Assembly (NCBI GenBank): GCA_000751295.2
Contig: CCMO02000001.1
Coordinates: 5,468,029-5,532,028, forward strand
Length of the DNA: 64,000 nt
Reading direction: 5' to 3'
Source of the DNA: a bacterium YEK0313
GTDB taxonomy: Bacteria > Pseudomonadota > Alphaproteobacteria > Rhizobiales > Phreatobacteraceae
The notes below the pieces were generated by a model, which had not been told where the DNA came from, did not search any database, and saw only the letters and a program-made list of their open reading frames with translations. The position numbers were made by a program, and so were the translations under genes. Position 1 is the first letter of the stretch. Every line of letters starts with the position of its first letter. Shown in pieces: positions 29,143 to 37,095 of the stretch.

Positions 29143-31329
29143 ATGGCATCGACTTCCAGCCTCTTTCTTTCCGTCCAGGCCCGCCATCGCCTTCACGCCA
29201 CCCTGCTGGCCGCCGCCAGCGCCGCCGCGCTGAACGCCGGCTCCGCCCGGTCAGAGGAGGTGACGACGCTACCGACGATCACGGTCGAAGGTCAGGCCGA
29301 GCGGGCGAATGGTCCGGTCCAGGGTTATGTCGCGCGCCAGAGCGCCAGCGGCACCAAGACCGATACGCCGCTCATTGAAACCCCGCAATTCATCAGCGTC
29401 GTGCCGCGCGCCCAGCTCGAAGACCAGGCCGTCTCGACCGTCTCGGGGGCGCTGCGCTATACGCCCGGCGTCGTGCCGGAGGTCCGCCCGACCTCGGGGC
29501 GCTACGACAGCATCGTGCTGCGCGGCTTCGGCGGCGGCGGGACCGACGCCAACTACGTCAATTTCCTCGACGGCCTGAGGGTCGCACGCGGCATCAACTA
29601 CCTCGTGCCGACCATCGAGCCCTATGGCCTGGAGCGCATCGAGGTGGTGCGCGGTCCGGCTTCGGTGCTCTACGGCCAGATCAATCCGGGCGGCCTCGTC
29701 AATCTCGTCAGCAAGCGCCCGACCGCCGAGCCCTACCGCGAGATCAACCTGCAGTTCGGCACGCAGGCGCGCAAGCAGATCGGCTTCGACCTGTCGGGTC
29801 CGGCCGATCCCGAAGGCCGCTTCCTCTATCGCCTGACCGGCCTCTACCGCGATGCCGACACGCAGGTCCACCACACCCACGAGCAGCGCATCTATCTCGC
29901 GCCCTCCTTCACCTGGCGGCCGACCGCCGACACCTCGCTGACCGTGTTCGGCAAATATCAGTACGATCCCGACGGCGGCTTCTACGGCCTGCTGCCGGCG
30001 CTCGGCACGGTGACCCCGAGCCCGGTCTTCGGCCGCATCCGCACCTCGTTCTTCGCCGGCGAACCGAGCTACGAGCGCTACAGCCGGCATCTCGCCTCGA
30101 TCGGCTACGCCTTCGAGCACCGGTTCAACGACGTCTGGTCGGTGCGCCAGAACCTGCGCTATGTCGATGCCGCGCAGACCTTCGGCACCTCCTCGATCGC
30201 CTCCGTCGTCGGCAGCACCTTCAACCGTCGCTCGGTCTATTCCCAGGAGCGCCTGCGCTCGCTTGCCGTCGACAGCCAGGCCGAGGCGCGCTTTGCGACC
30301 GGCGCCCTCAGCCACACCCTGCTGTTCGGTACCGACTACCAGCAGGGCCTCTCCGACACCGGCTATGGCGTCGGCACGGCGCCGCCGATCAACTACCTCA
30401 ACCCCGTCTATGGCCAGACGATCGCCATGCCGCGCCTCGACTGGACCGATCAGTACCAGCGCCAGCTCGGCTTCTACGCCCAGGACCAGATCAAGCTCGA
30501 CCGCTGGATCTTCGTCGTCGGCGGCCGCTTCGACACCGCGCAGAACACCCTGACGCCGCGCGCGACCGGCCAACGCACGGTCCAGTCCGACACCGCCACC
30601 ACCGGCCGCGCCGCGGTGCTCTACCGTTTCGACAACGGCATCGCGCCCTATGCCAGCATCGCGACCTCGTTCGAACCGACCGGCGGCATGACCTTCGCCG
30701 GCGAACCCTTCCGCCCCTCGACCGGGCGCCAGTACGAGGTCGGCGTCAAATATCAGCCGGACGGCTGGCGCGGCCTCGTCCAGGCCGCCTTCTTCGATCT
30801 GACCCGCCAGAACGTGCTGACGCCGGACCCGGCCCATATCGGCTTCAACCTGCAGATCGGCGAAGTCCGCGTGCGCGGCATCGAGCTCGAGGCGCGCGGC
30901 GAGATCACCGAAAACCTCCAGGTGATCGCCTCCTATGCCTATACCGATGCCCGCATCACCCGCACGACGAACCTGGCGAGCCTCGGCAAGCGTCCGGTCA
31001 CCGTGCCCGAGCACACCGCCTCGCTCTGGGCCAAATATGCCGTGCTCGACGGCGCGCTGAACGGGCTCAGCTTCGGCGCGGGCATCCGTTACGCGAGCGC
31101 GACCGCAGGCGACGCCGCCAATACGCTCTCCGTGCCGGCCTATGCCGTGGTCGACGCCATGCTGTCCTACGATTTCGGCCGCAGCCGGCCCGAGCTGAAG
31201 GGCCTGTCGCTGCAGGTCAACGCCCACAACCTGTTCGACCGCGAATTCGTCTCCGGCTGCTTCGCCGCGATGCAATGCGCCTATGGCCTGAGGCGGACGG
31301 TCACCGCCGGCCTGACCTATCGCTGGTGA
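29143..31329 (+). CDS. TonB-dependent siderophore receptor (FhuA/FoxA-type)
   Basis: 728 aa outer-membrane transporter. Signal peptide (HATLLAAASAAALNAGSARS), a TonB-box-like stretch (TLPTITVEGQ), and the plug domain with DTPLIETPQFISVV, ALRYTPGVVPE and RIEVVRGPASVLYGQINPGGLV. The beta-barrel ends in LFDREFVSGCF and a terminal aromatic residue (GLTYRW). The DTP.IETPQ form is that of ferrichrome/ferrioxamine-type receptors. The ATG at 29143 has GAGGA upstream; an in-frame GTG at 29125 is a weaker option. It imports a ferri-siderophore using TonB energy. The next gene overlaps its stop (GTGA). Confidence 0.93.
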   Translation: MASTSSLFLSVQARHRLHATLLAAASAAALNAGSARSEEVTTLPTITVEGQAERANGPVQGYVARQSASGTKTDTPLIETPQFISVVPRAQLEDQAVSTVSGALRYTPGVVPEVRPTSGRYDSIVLRGFGGGGTDANYVNFLDGLRVARGINYLVPTIEPYGLERIEVVRGPASVLYGQINPGGLVNLVSKRPTAEPYREINLQFGTQARKQIGFDLSGPADPEGRFLYRLTGLYRDADTQVHHTHEQRIYLAPSFTWRPTADTSLTVFGKYQYDPDGGFYGLLPALGTVTPSPVFGRIRTSFFAGEPSYERYSRHLASIGYAFEHRFNDVWSVRQNLRYVDAAQTFGTSSIASVVGSTFNRRSVYSQERLRSLAVDSQAEARFATGALSHTLLFGTDYQQGLSDTGYGVGTAPPINYLNPVYGQTIAMPRLDWTDQYQRQLGFYAQDQIKLDRWIFVVGGRFDTAQNTLTPRATGQRTVQSDTATTGRAAVLYRFDNGIAPYASIATSFEPTGGMTFAGEPFRPSTGRQYEVGVKYQPDGWRGLVQAAFFDLTRQNVLTPDPAHIGFNLQIGEVRVRGIELEARGEITENLQVIASYAYTDARITRTTNLASLGKRPVTVPEHTASLWAKYAVLDGALNGLSFGAGIRYASATAGDAANTLSVPAYAVVDAMLSYDFGRSRPELKGLSLQVNAHNLFDREFVSGCFAAMQCAYGLRRTVTAGLTYRW

Positions 31330-32231
31330 CCGCCGTGTCCGGCAGCCCTGCCTTGCTTGCGCCGCAGCCGGCCGGGACCGGCAGGGTCACCATCGCCGCG
31401 AGCGCGGTTTTGCCGCTCGCCGGCCCGTCGGGTCCCTATGAAGTGCTGCTCGCCTGGCCCGACACGCCGCCGCCGGCCGACGGCTATCCGGTTCTGTATC
31501 TGCTCGACGGCAATGCCGATTTCGGCACGGCCGTCGACAGCATGCGCGCGCAGAGCCGGCAGCCTGCCTCGACCGGTGTCGGGCCCGGTGTCGTCGTCGG
31601 CCTCGCCTATCCGGGCGAGGCCACGATCGACCTCGTCCGCCGCACCCGCGACTACACGCCCGAGGTTCCCGACGGCCGGCTCGGCCTTCGGCCGAACGGC
31701 GAAGCCTGGCCGCCGAGCGGCGGCGCGCAAGCCTTCCGCGGCTTTCTGGTCGAGGTCGTGCGGGAGGCCGTCGCCGCGTGCCTGCCGATCGACCGCCGGC
31801 GCCAGGCCTTGTTCGGCCATTCCTTCGGCGGCCTGTTCGTTCTCGACACGCTCCTGGAAATGCCCGGGGCCTTCAGCGCCTATATCGCCTCCAGCCCGTC
31901 ACTCTGGTGGGGCGAGAACCTTCTGCCCGAAAGGCTGGCGGCCCGGGCGCGGCCGGATCCACTTCCGCGCGTCCACGTCAGGATCAGCGCCGGCAGCCTC
32001 GAGGAGACGCCGCGACCCGGTATCGCCGAGCGCCTGCCCGCCTACCCGCTGTGGCTTCGGCGCAACCGTATGATCGCCAATGCGGAAGCCTTTGCCGCCC
32101 GCCTCCGGACGGACGGTTTCGACGCCGGCTTCCACCTGTTCGGCGGCGAGAACCATGGATCGGTCGTGCCGGCGGCCCTCAGCCGGGCCCTCGCCCTCGC
32201 CTTCAGCCTCGACCTGCGGGAACCGTCATGA
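31326..32231 (+). CDS. Alpha/beta hydrolase, siderophore esterase-like (IroE/Fes type)
   Basis: 301 aa. PVLYLLDGNADFGTAVDSMR, VVVGLAYPGE and the nucleophile elbow ALFGHSFGGLFVLDTLLE (Ser) match the putative-esterase family to which IroE, Fes and BesA belong. The acid/base pair probably includes the His in FGGENHGSVV. It releases iron from a trilactone or ester siderophore. The GTG at 31326 overlaps the receptor stop (GTGA). There is no signal peptide, so it acts in the cytoplasm unless the receptor cargo is cut in the periplasm. The 3' end overlaps the next gene (ATGA). Confidence 0.85.
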   Translation: MTAVSGSPALLAPQPAGTGRVTIAASAVLPLAGPSGPYEVLLAWPDTPPPADGYPVLYLLDGNADFGTAVDSMRAQSRQPASTGVGPGVVVGLAYPGEATIDLVRRTRDYTPEVPDGRLGLRPNGEAWPPSGGAQAFRGFLVEVVREAVAACLPIDRRRQALFGHSFGGLFVLDTLLEMPGAFSAYIASSPSLWWGENLLPERLAARARPDPLPRVHVRISAGSLEETPRPGIAERLPAYPLWLRRNRMIANAEAFAARLRTDGFDAGFHLFGGENHGSVVPAALSRALALAFSLDLREPS

Positions 32232-33343
32232 CCCTGCCGCGCATTCTCGCCCTCGCCCTTGCGCTGATCCTGGCCCCCGCAGCGGCGCGGGCCGAGCCGG
32301 TGACGGCGACCGACATTCTCGGCCGCACCGTGAGCCTTGCCGCGCCGGCCCGCCGGATCGTGCTCGTCCAGGGCCGCCAGGTCAGCACGCTCGCCTTCCT
32401 CATGCGCGACCCGACCAGCATCGTCGCAGGCTGGGGCGGCGACTTCCGCCGCCAGGATCCGGCCGCCTATGCACTCTACCAGAAGGCCTTTCCGGCCATG
32501 TCGGCCATCCCGGTCGTCGGCGAGGGCACGGCGCCGACCACCTCGCTCGAACGGATCATCGCGCTGCAGCCGGATCTCGTCGTGCTCAGCCGCCTCGTCA
32601 TCGGCGCGCGCACGACGACGCCGACCTCGGCCGACATGATCGACAAGCTCGAAGCGGCCGGCCTCAAGGTGGCCGTCATCGACTTCTACGTCCGCCCGCT
32701 CGTCGATACCGTGCCGAGCCTCAGGGCCCTCGGCCGGCTGACCGGCCATGGCCGCGAGGCCGAGGAACTGATCGCCTTCTATGAACGGCATCTCGCCCGC
32801 GTCAGGGAACGGGTCGCCGGCCTGCCGCGGCCGACGCTGTTCATGCTCGCCCATGCCGACGGCCGCGACTGCTGCTCCACGCCCGGCCGCGCCACCTTCA
32901 ACGACATGATCGAGGCCGCCGGCGGCATCAATATGGGCGCAAGCCTCGTGCCCGGCGTCAACGGCCAGGTCAGCATCGAAAAGGTCATCGCCAGCAATCC
33001 CGACGTCTTCGTCGCGACCGGCGGTCTGCATCTCGCCGCCACCAACGGCCTGGTGCTCGGCCCCGGTGTCGACGCGCGGCGCAGCCGCGAGAGCTTCGAG
33101 CGCCTGCTCGCCATTCCCGGCATCGCCGCTGTCGGCGCGGTCCAGCGCGGCCGCGCCTATGGCTTCCACCATCTCTTCAACGACACGCCGCTGCATGTCG
33201 TCGGCATCGAGGTCCTGGCCAAGTGGCTGCACCCGGAGCGTTTCGCCGACATCGACCCGCAGCGGAGCTTCGACGAGATGAACCACCGCTTCCTCACCGT
33301 GCCGGTGACCGGCACCTGGTGGCTCGGCGCGCCGCCGCATTGA
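32228..33343 (+). CDS. Periplasmic iron-siderophore binding protein (TroA/FecB-like)
   Basis: 371 aa. Signal peptide LPRILALALALILAPAAARA followed by EPVTATDILGRTVSL, the start of class III binding proteins. LERIIALQPDLVVLSR, a long spine helix and IEKVIASNPDVFVATGG are typical. It delivers the ferri-siderophore to an inner-membrane permease, but no ABC permease or ATPase gene is in this cluster. The partner must be encoded elsewhere, or the protein works with another importer. It is coupled to the esterase gene by ATGA and followed by the SIP gene after 43 bp. Confidence 0.87.
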   Translation: MTLPRILALALALILAPAAARAEPVTATDILGRTVSLAAPARRIVLVQGRQVSTLAFLMRDPTSIVAGWGGDFRRQDPAAYALYQKAFPAMSAIPVVGEGTAPTTSLERIIALQPDLVVLSRLVIGARTTTPTSADMIDKLEAAGLKVAVIDFYVRPLVDTVPSLRALGRLTGHGREAEELIAFYERHLARVRERVAGLPRPTLFMLAHADGRDCCSTPGRATFNDMIEAAGGINMGASLVPGVNGQVSIEKVIASNPDVFVATGGLHLAATNGLVLGPGVDARRSRESFERLLAIPGIAAVGAVQRGRAYGFHHLFNDTPLHVVGIEVLAKWLHPERFADIDPQRSFDEMNHRFLTVPVTGTWWLGAPPH

Positions 33344-33386
33344 GCGCGGCGGCGTCCGCCCGCTCCGATCGAGAGAGAGCCCGATC

Positions 33387-34430
33387 ATGACATTGACTGC
33401 AGTCGCGAACGTGCCGGTCGCCGATCCGCGCCGGCTGATGGAGGCGGTCTCGGACCACCTTGCCGAACACGGCACGCCGCTGCCGCCGGAACCGGACCGG
33501 CGCGGCATCGCCTTCCCGTTCGGCCAGGTCGCGCTCAGCGTTGCCGGGGCCGGGCTGGAACTGCGGGCGGAGGCCGCCGATCTCGAAGGCCTCCTGACCG
33601 CCCGTTTCGCCCTGACCAGCCACCTGCTCGAATTCGCCGAGGGCGAAGCCCCCGCCATCGTCTGGTCAGGCGACGGCAGCGACATCGTCCGGCCGCCGAA
33701 CTACCGCGAGATCATGGTAACGGCGGTCGAGGACGTGACGCCCCACATGCGGCGCATCCATTTCTCCGGCGAGGACCTCGCCCGCTTCGCCGATATCGGC
33801 AACATGCATGTGCGGTTGACCTTCCCGGCGCCGGGCGAAGCCATGCCGGTGCCCCGCCTCGGCCCCAACGGCATGCCGGGCTGGCCCGAGGGCGCGGCAC
33901 GGCCGGTCGAGCGCAAATATACGATCCGGACCATCGACGTCGCGCGCGGCCGCTTTGCCATCGACTTCGTGCTGCACGACGTGCCCGGCCCCGGCAGCAG
34001 CTTCGCAAAAACGGCAAGGCCCGGCCAGCGGATCGGCATGGCCGGGCCCGGCGGCCGAGGCCTGGTGGCCGCCGACTGGCACTTCTTCATTGCCGACGAG
34101 ACCGGCCTGCCGGCAGTCGCGCGCATGCTGGAAAGCCTTCCCGCGGACGCCCGCGGCATCGCCATCATCGAGGTGGCCGATGCCGGCGAGCGGCAGGCCC
34201 TGCGGCATCCGCCCGGCATCCGCATCGACTGGCGCCTGCGCGCCGCGAACCCGCCGGCGCTGATCGACCAGGTGCGCGCCGTGACCCTGCCGGCCGAGGG
34301 CAGCGTTCGAGTCTGGGCGGCGGTCGAGTTCGACGACTTCAAGCGCCTGCGCAGCCATGTCCGCGACAGGCTGGGGCTTTCGGGCGACCAGCAGCTCGTC
34401 GTCAGCTACTGGCGGCGCGGTCACGACTGA
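33387..34430 (+). CDS. DUF2218 - siderophore-interacting protein (SIP/ViuB) fusion
   Basis: 347 aa in two parts. Residues 1-95 form a DUF2218-type domain (RLMEAVSDHLAEHG, FPFGQVAL). The rest is a SIP flavoprotein: REIMVTAVEDVTPHMRRIHFSGEDL, then RKYTIRTIDVARGRFAIDFVLHD (FAD), HFFIADETGLPAVARMLE, and a C-terminal VWAAVEFDDFKRLRSHVRD. SIPs reduce ferric siderophores with NAD(P)H or ferredoxin to free Fe(II) in the cytoplasm. Here the reductase follows the receptor, esterase and binding protein genes, giving two release routes (hydrolysis and reduction). It ends 9 bp from the convergent MFS gene. Confidence 0.9.
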   Translation: MTLTAVANVPVADPRRLMEAVSDHLAEHGTPLPPEPDRRGIAFPFGQVALSVAGAGLELRAEAADLEGLLTARFALTSHLLEFAEGEAPAIVWSGDGSDIVRPPNYREIMVTAVEDVTPHMRRIHFSGEDLARFADIGNMHVRLTFPAPGEAMPVPRLGPNGMPGWPEGAARPVERKYTIRTIDVARGRFAIDFVLHDVPGPGSSFAKTARPGQRIGMAGPGGRGLVAADWHFFIADETGLPAVARMLESLPADARGIAIIEVADAGERQALRHPPGIRIDWRLRAANPPALIDQVRAVTLPAEGSVRVWAAVEFDDFKRLRSHVRDRLGLSGDQQLVVSYWRRGHD

Positions 34431-34439
34431 CGGCGCCCC

Positions 34440-35879
34440 TCACCGGTCCGCCGGGCGCGCGACGAGGCCCACGCCCGCCGGCGCGAGCCGGGCGCTGCGC
34501 AGCGCCACCAGAACGGCGGCCAACGGCGCCAGCGCGAGAACCGCGAACAGCCAGAAGGCGGCCGAGGCGGTGCCGGCGACGCCGCCAGGGCTGGTCAGGC
34601 CAGCCAGATTGACGATCATGCCGGCCAGCGCCGCGCCAAGCGCCGACGCAAAGAGCTGAACCGTCGTGATCGAGGCCGAGGCCAGATCCTGCTCGGCGGC
34701 CGGCGCCACTTTCAGGACGCGGGTCAGGAGATGCGGCCAGCCATAGCCGACCCCGAGGCCGGCAAGGGCGAGCCCCAGCACGAGGCAGACGGTGAACGGC
34801 CAGCCGCCGGCGCCCAGCGGCATGAGCAGGGCCAATAGTGCCATGCCCGTGAAAGTGACCATCGGCGCGGCGATCATGGCGCGTGCGACGGCGCGCGGCG
34901 CAATGCCGGAGCTGGCGATCGATCCGGTCGTCCAGCCGCCGGCCATGGCGGCGGCGAGATAGCCCGCCGCCAGCGGCGGCTGGCCGTGCAGCACCTGTAG
35001 GAACAGCGGCACGAAGACCTCCGCACCGGTCACCGCGACGGTGAGCAGCGTGATCGAGGCGAAGGCAAGGCCGAGCGGCGTCGCGAGACTGAAGGCGCCC
35101 CGCGGCAGCAGCCGGCTGCCGGCGCGCCGCTCGACGGCCGCGATCAGACCGAGCAGCAGGAACGCGGCGATCAGGCCTGCCGCGGTCCAGGCAAGGCCCG
35201 GACGGATGCTGCCGAGCGAGATGGCGAGGATCGCGAGGGTCAGCAGCGCCAGTTGGAGCAGCGGCAGGCCGGGCGGAGCAGCACCGGCCGCCTCCCGCCT
35301 CGGCAGGACGACGACGGCCATAAGGCCGAACAGCGCGGTGACCGGAACGACCGACCAGAAGGCCAGGCGCCATGCGCCGAGTTCGGCGAAGATACCGCCG
35401 ACCGCCGGGCCGATCAGCGTCGCCACGCCCCACATGCCGGAGACCAGCGCCATGCCGCGCGGCCAGAGCGACGGCGCGAAGACGATGCGGATCATGGCGT
35501 AGGACAGCGCGAACAGAAGGCCGCCGCCGAGCCCCTGGACGATGCGGCCGGCGAGCAGGGCCGGCATGGCCGGGGCGAGCGCGCAGACCATGCTGCCGAG
35601 GCCGAAAATGAGCGCGGCGGCGCCATAGGCGCCGCGCGGTCCGAACCCCGGCAGCAGCCGCGCCGACAGGGCCGCGCCGACGATCGAGGCGGCAACGAAG
35701 AGGGTGGTGCTCCAGGCGTAGTAGTCGAGCCCGCCGATGTCGGCGACCACCGACGGCAGGATGGTCGTGGCAATGAACACGTTGACCGCATGCAGCGCGA
35801 CCCCGCCGGCCAGCGCGATGGAGCGAATTCCATTGCGGCCGGAGAGCAGCGCTCCCCAGCCTTCGGGCCGGTCATCCAT
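34440..35879 (-). CDS. MFS transporter, DHA2-like (14 segments predicted), possible siderophore exporter
   Basis: 479 aa multi-pass protein. The N-terminal segments contain the DHA2 motif pattern VNVFIATTILPSVVADIGG. LLAGRIVQGLGGGLLFAL and PRGMALVSGMWGVATLIGPAVGGIFAE (motif C) follow. The start at 35879 has GAGGA; a longer in-frame start exists but adds a non-conserved stretch. It is an exporter by family. It is divergent from a SufR-like regulator and convergent with the siderophore-utilisation operon, so siderophore export or drug efflux under iron-sulfur control is likely. Confidence 0.87.
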   Translation of the reverse strand: MDDRPEGWGALLSGRNGIRSIALAGGVALHAVNVFIATTILPSVVADIGGLDYYAWSTTLFVAASIVGAALSARLLPGFGPRGAYGAAALIFGLGSMVCALAPAMPALLAGRIVQGLGGGLLFALSYAMIRIVFAPSLWPRGMALVSGMWGVATLIGPAVGGIFAELGAWRLAFWSVVPVTALFGLMAVVVLPRREAAGAAPPGLPLLQLALLTLAILAISLGSIRPGLAWTAAGLIAAFLLLGLIAAVERRAGSRLLPRGAFSLATPLGLAFASITLLTVAVTGAEVFVPLFLQVLHGQPPLAAGYLAAAMAGGWTTGSIASSGIAPRAVARAMIAAPMVTFTGMALLALLMPLGAGGWPFTVCLVLGLALAGLGVGYGWPHLLTRVLKVAPAAEQDLASASITTVQLFASALGAALAGMIVNLAGLTSPGGVAGTASAAFWLFAVLALAPLAAVLVALRSARLAPAGVGLVARPADR

Positions 35880-36001
35880 GGGACATGTCCTCGTCCTGCG
35901 ACTGCTGCCGTCCAGGCGGCGCCGGGCGCGGTCGGATTGCGTCGTGCCGCCTTCGGCGATATATAACAAGCAATGACTTTGAATATCGGCCACCGGAGAA
36001 T

Positions 36002-36664
36002 ATGTCAATCATCGACTTGGAAAACCCCTCGGCGACCAAACGCCCGGCGGGCGACCGGATCCTCCTGCTCCTGAAGACGCGCGGGCCGCAGACCGCCGCC
36101 GATCTCGGCGCGGCGCTCGGCTCGACCGGAGAGAATGCCCGCCAGCAGCTGAGCAAGCTTGCGGCCGACGGGCTGGTGGAAACCGAGTCGGTGGTCCGGG
36201 GCGTGGGCCGGCCTGCCCAGTTCTGGCGCCTGACCGATCGCGGCCATGCCCGCTTTCCCGACGCGCATGCCGAACTGACCGTCAGTCTCGTCAAGTCGGT
36301 GCGCGACGTGCTCGGCGCCGACGCCCTCGACCGGCTGATCGCGGCGCGCGAGGACGACATGCGCGCCGCCTATCAGGCCGAACTCGACGGTCGGGTCGGC
36401 ATCGAGGCCCGCCTGGACGGGCTCGCCGAGATCCGCAGCCGGGAAGGCTACATGGCCGAGTGGCGCCAGGCCGACGGCGGCGGGGGCTGGCTGTTCGTCG
36501 AGAACCATTGCCCGATCTGCGCGGCGGCGACCGCCTGCCAGGGCTTCTGCCGGGCGGAGCTTGCGATCTTCCGTGCCATGCTCGGGCCGGACTGTCGCGT
36601 GGAGCGCACCGAGCACATCGTTCACGGCGCGCGGCGCTGCGCCTATCGCATCCTGCCCCGATAG
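36002..36664 (+). CDS. SufR-like winged-helix regulator with cysteine cluster
   Basis: 220 aa. N-terminal winged HTH of the ArsR/DeoR type (RILLLLKTRGPQTAADLG, STGENARQQLSKLAADGLVE, FWRLTDRGHARFP). The C-terminal part carries six cysteines (170, 173, 179, 183, 198, 213). The arrangement ENHCPICAAA...CQGFCRAELAIF...VHGARRCAYRI is that of SufR-type proteins, which sense iron-sulfur cluster or iron status through three Cys ligands. It is divergent from the MFS gene, 122 bp apart. The iron context fits a [Fe-S] or iron sensor. Confidence 0.85.
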   Translation: MSIIDLENPSATKRPAGDRILLLLKTRGPQTAADLGAALGSTGENARQQLSKLAADGLVETESVVRGVGRPAQFWRLTDRGHARFPDAHAELTVSLVKSVRDVLGADALDRLIAAREDDMRAAYQAELDGRVGIEARLDGLAEIRSREGYMAEWRQADGGGGWLFVENHCPICAAATACQGFCRAELAIFRAMLGPDCRVERTEHIVHGARRCAYRILPR

Positions 36665-36802
36665 CGCTCCCTCGGCGACACCGCGCGGCCGCCGCGGCGC
36701 AGGCCCGTTCTCTCCCACCCGGGCACCGAAAGAATAGGTATCCCCAGCGTTTTCGCGCCGGAAAACACCGTTCTTTTCTCGAATCCCCCCGTTGAAAGCA
36801 CC

Positions 36803-36880
36803 GCCGAACATGGTGTTGGCTTGCCTCTCGCGAGGGCCTGTGGCCTTGGCGAAAAGGTCGAATCCGGCCGGGGAGACATC
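36803..36880 (+). promoter_or_regulatory. Structured leader upstream of the small membrane gene and sulfhydrylase
   Basis: Three compact hairpins follow each other: GCC-AACA/TGTT-GGC with a bulge (36803-36820), CCTC-TCGC-GAGG (36824-36835) and GGCC-TGT-GGCC (36835-36845). Then comes GGCGAAAAGG, and the SD-like GGGGAG of the small gene follows. SAM-sensing leaders are common before sulfhydrylase genes in alphaproteobacteria, and SAM-II RNAs end in a similar A-rich AAAAGG element. I cannot match the SAM-II core, so this is only a candidate. Confidence 0.3.
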
Positions 36881-36881
36881 C

Positions 36882-37034
36882 ATGCAGTCCAAGCGCAGAT
36901 TGCGCCGGTCGATCGACCTCGTGCTGACGGCCGGGGCCTTCGGGCTGGTGCTCTATACCGCGACCATGATGCGGCAGCCGGCGGCCGTTTCCGCCGAACC
37001 GACCCTGCGCCCGCTCGTCCGGGCGTCCAACTGA
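36882..37034 (+). CDS. Small single-span membrane protein upstream of metY
   Basis: 50 aa. Basic N-terminus (MQSKRRLRRS), one hydrophobic segment (IDLVLTAGAFGLVLYTATM), then a short polar tail. GGGGAG is placed well before the ATG. It lies 61 bp before the sulfhydrylase gene on the same strand, probably in one transcript. I do not recognise a family. It could be a genuine small membrane protein or a translated leader. Confidence 0.5.
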   Translation: MQSKRRLRRSIDLVLTAGAFGLVLYTATMMRQPAAVSAEPTLRPLVRASN

Positions 37035-37095
37035 CGGCGGCGGGCCGCCGCGCCCCGCGCCTCCCAGATCCCCCATCACAGCGAGCGAGAGATCC

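Noticed and set aside
29269..31275. Long minus-strand open frame inside the TonB receptor gene
   Set aside because: Shadow frame of a receptor with clear plug and barrel motifs. No family features in the antisense translation.
36780..36880. Assignment as a SAM-II riboswitch
   Set aside because: The A-rich AAAAGG end and the gene context fit, but I could not find the required pseudoknot core or the P1 arms, so it is kept only as an unassigned structured leader.
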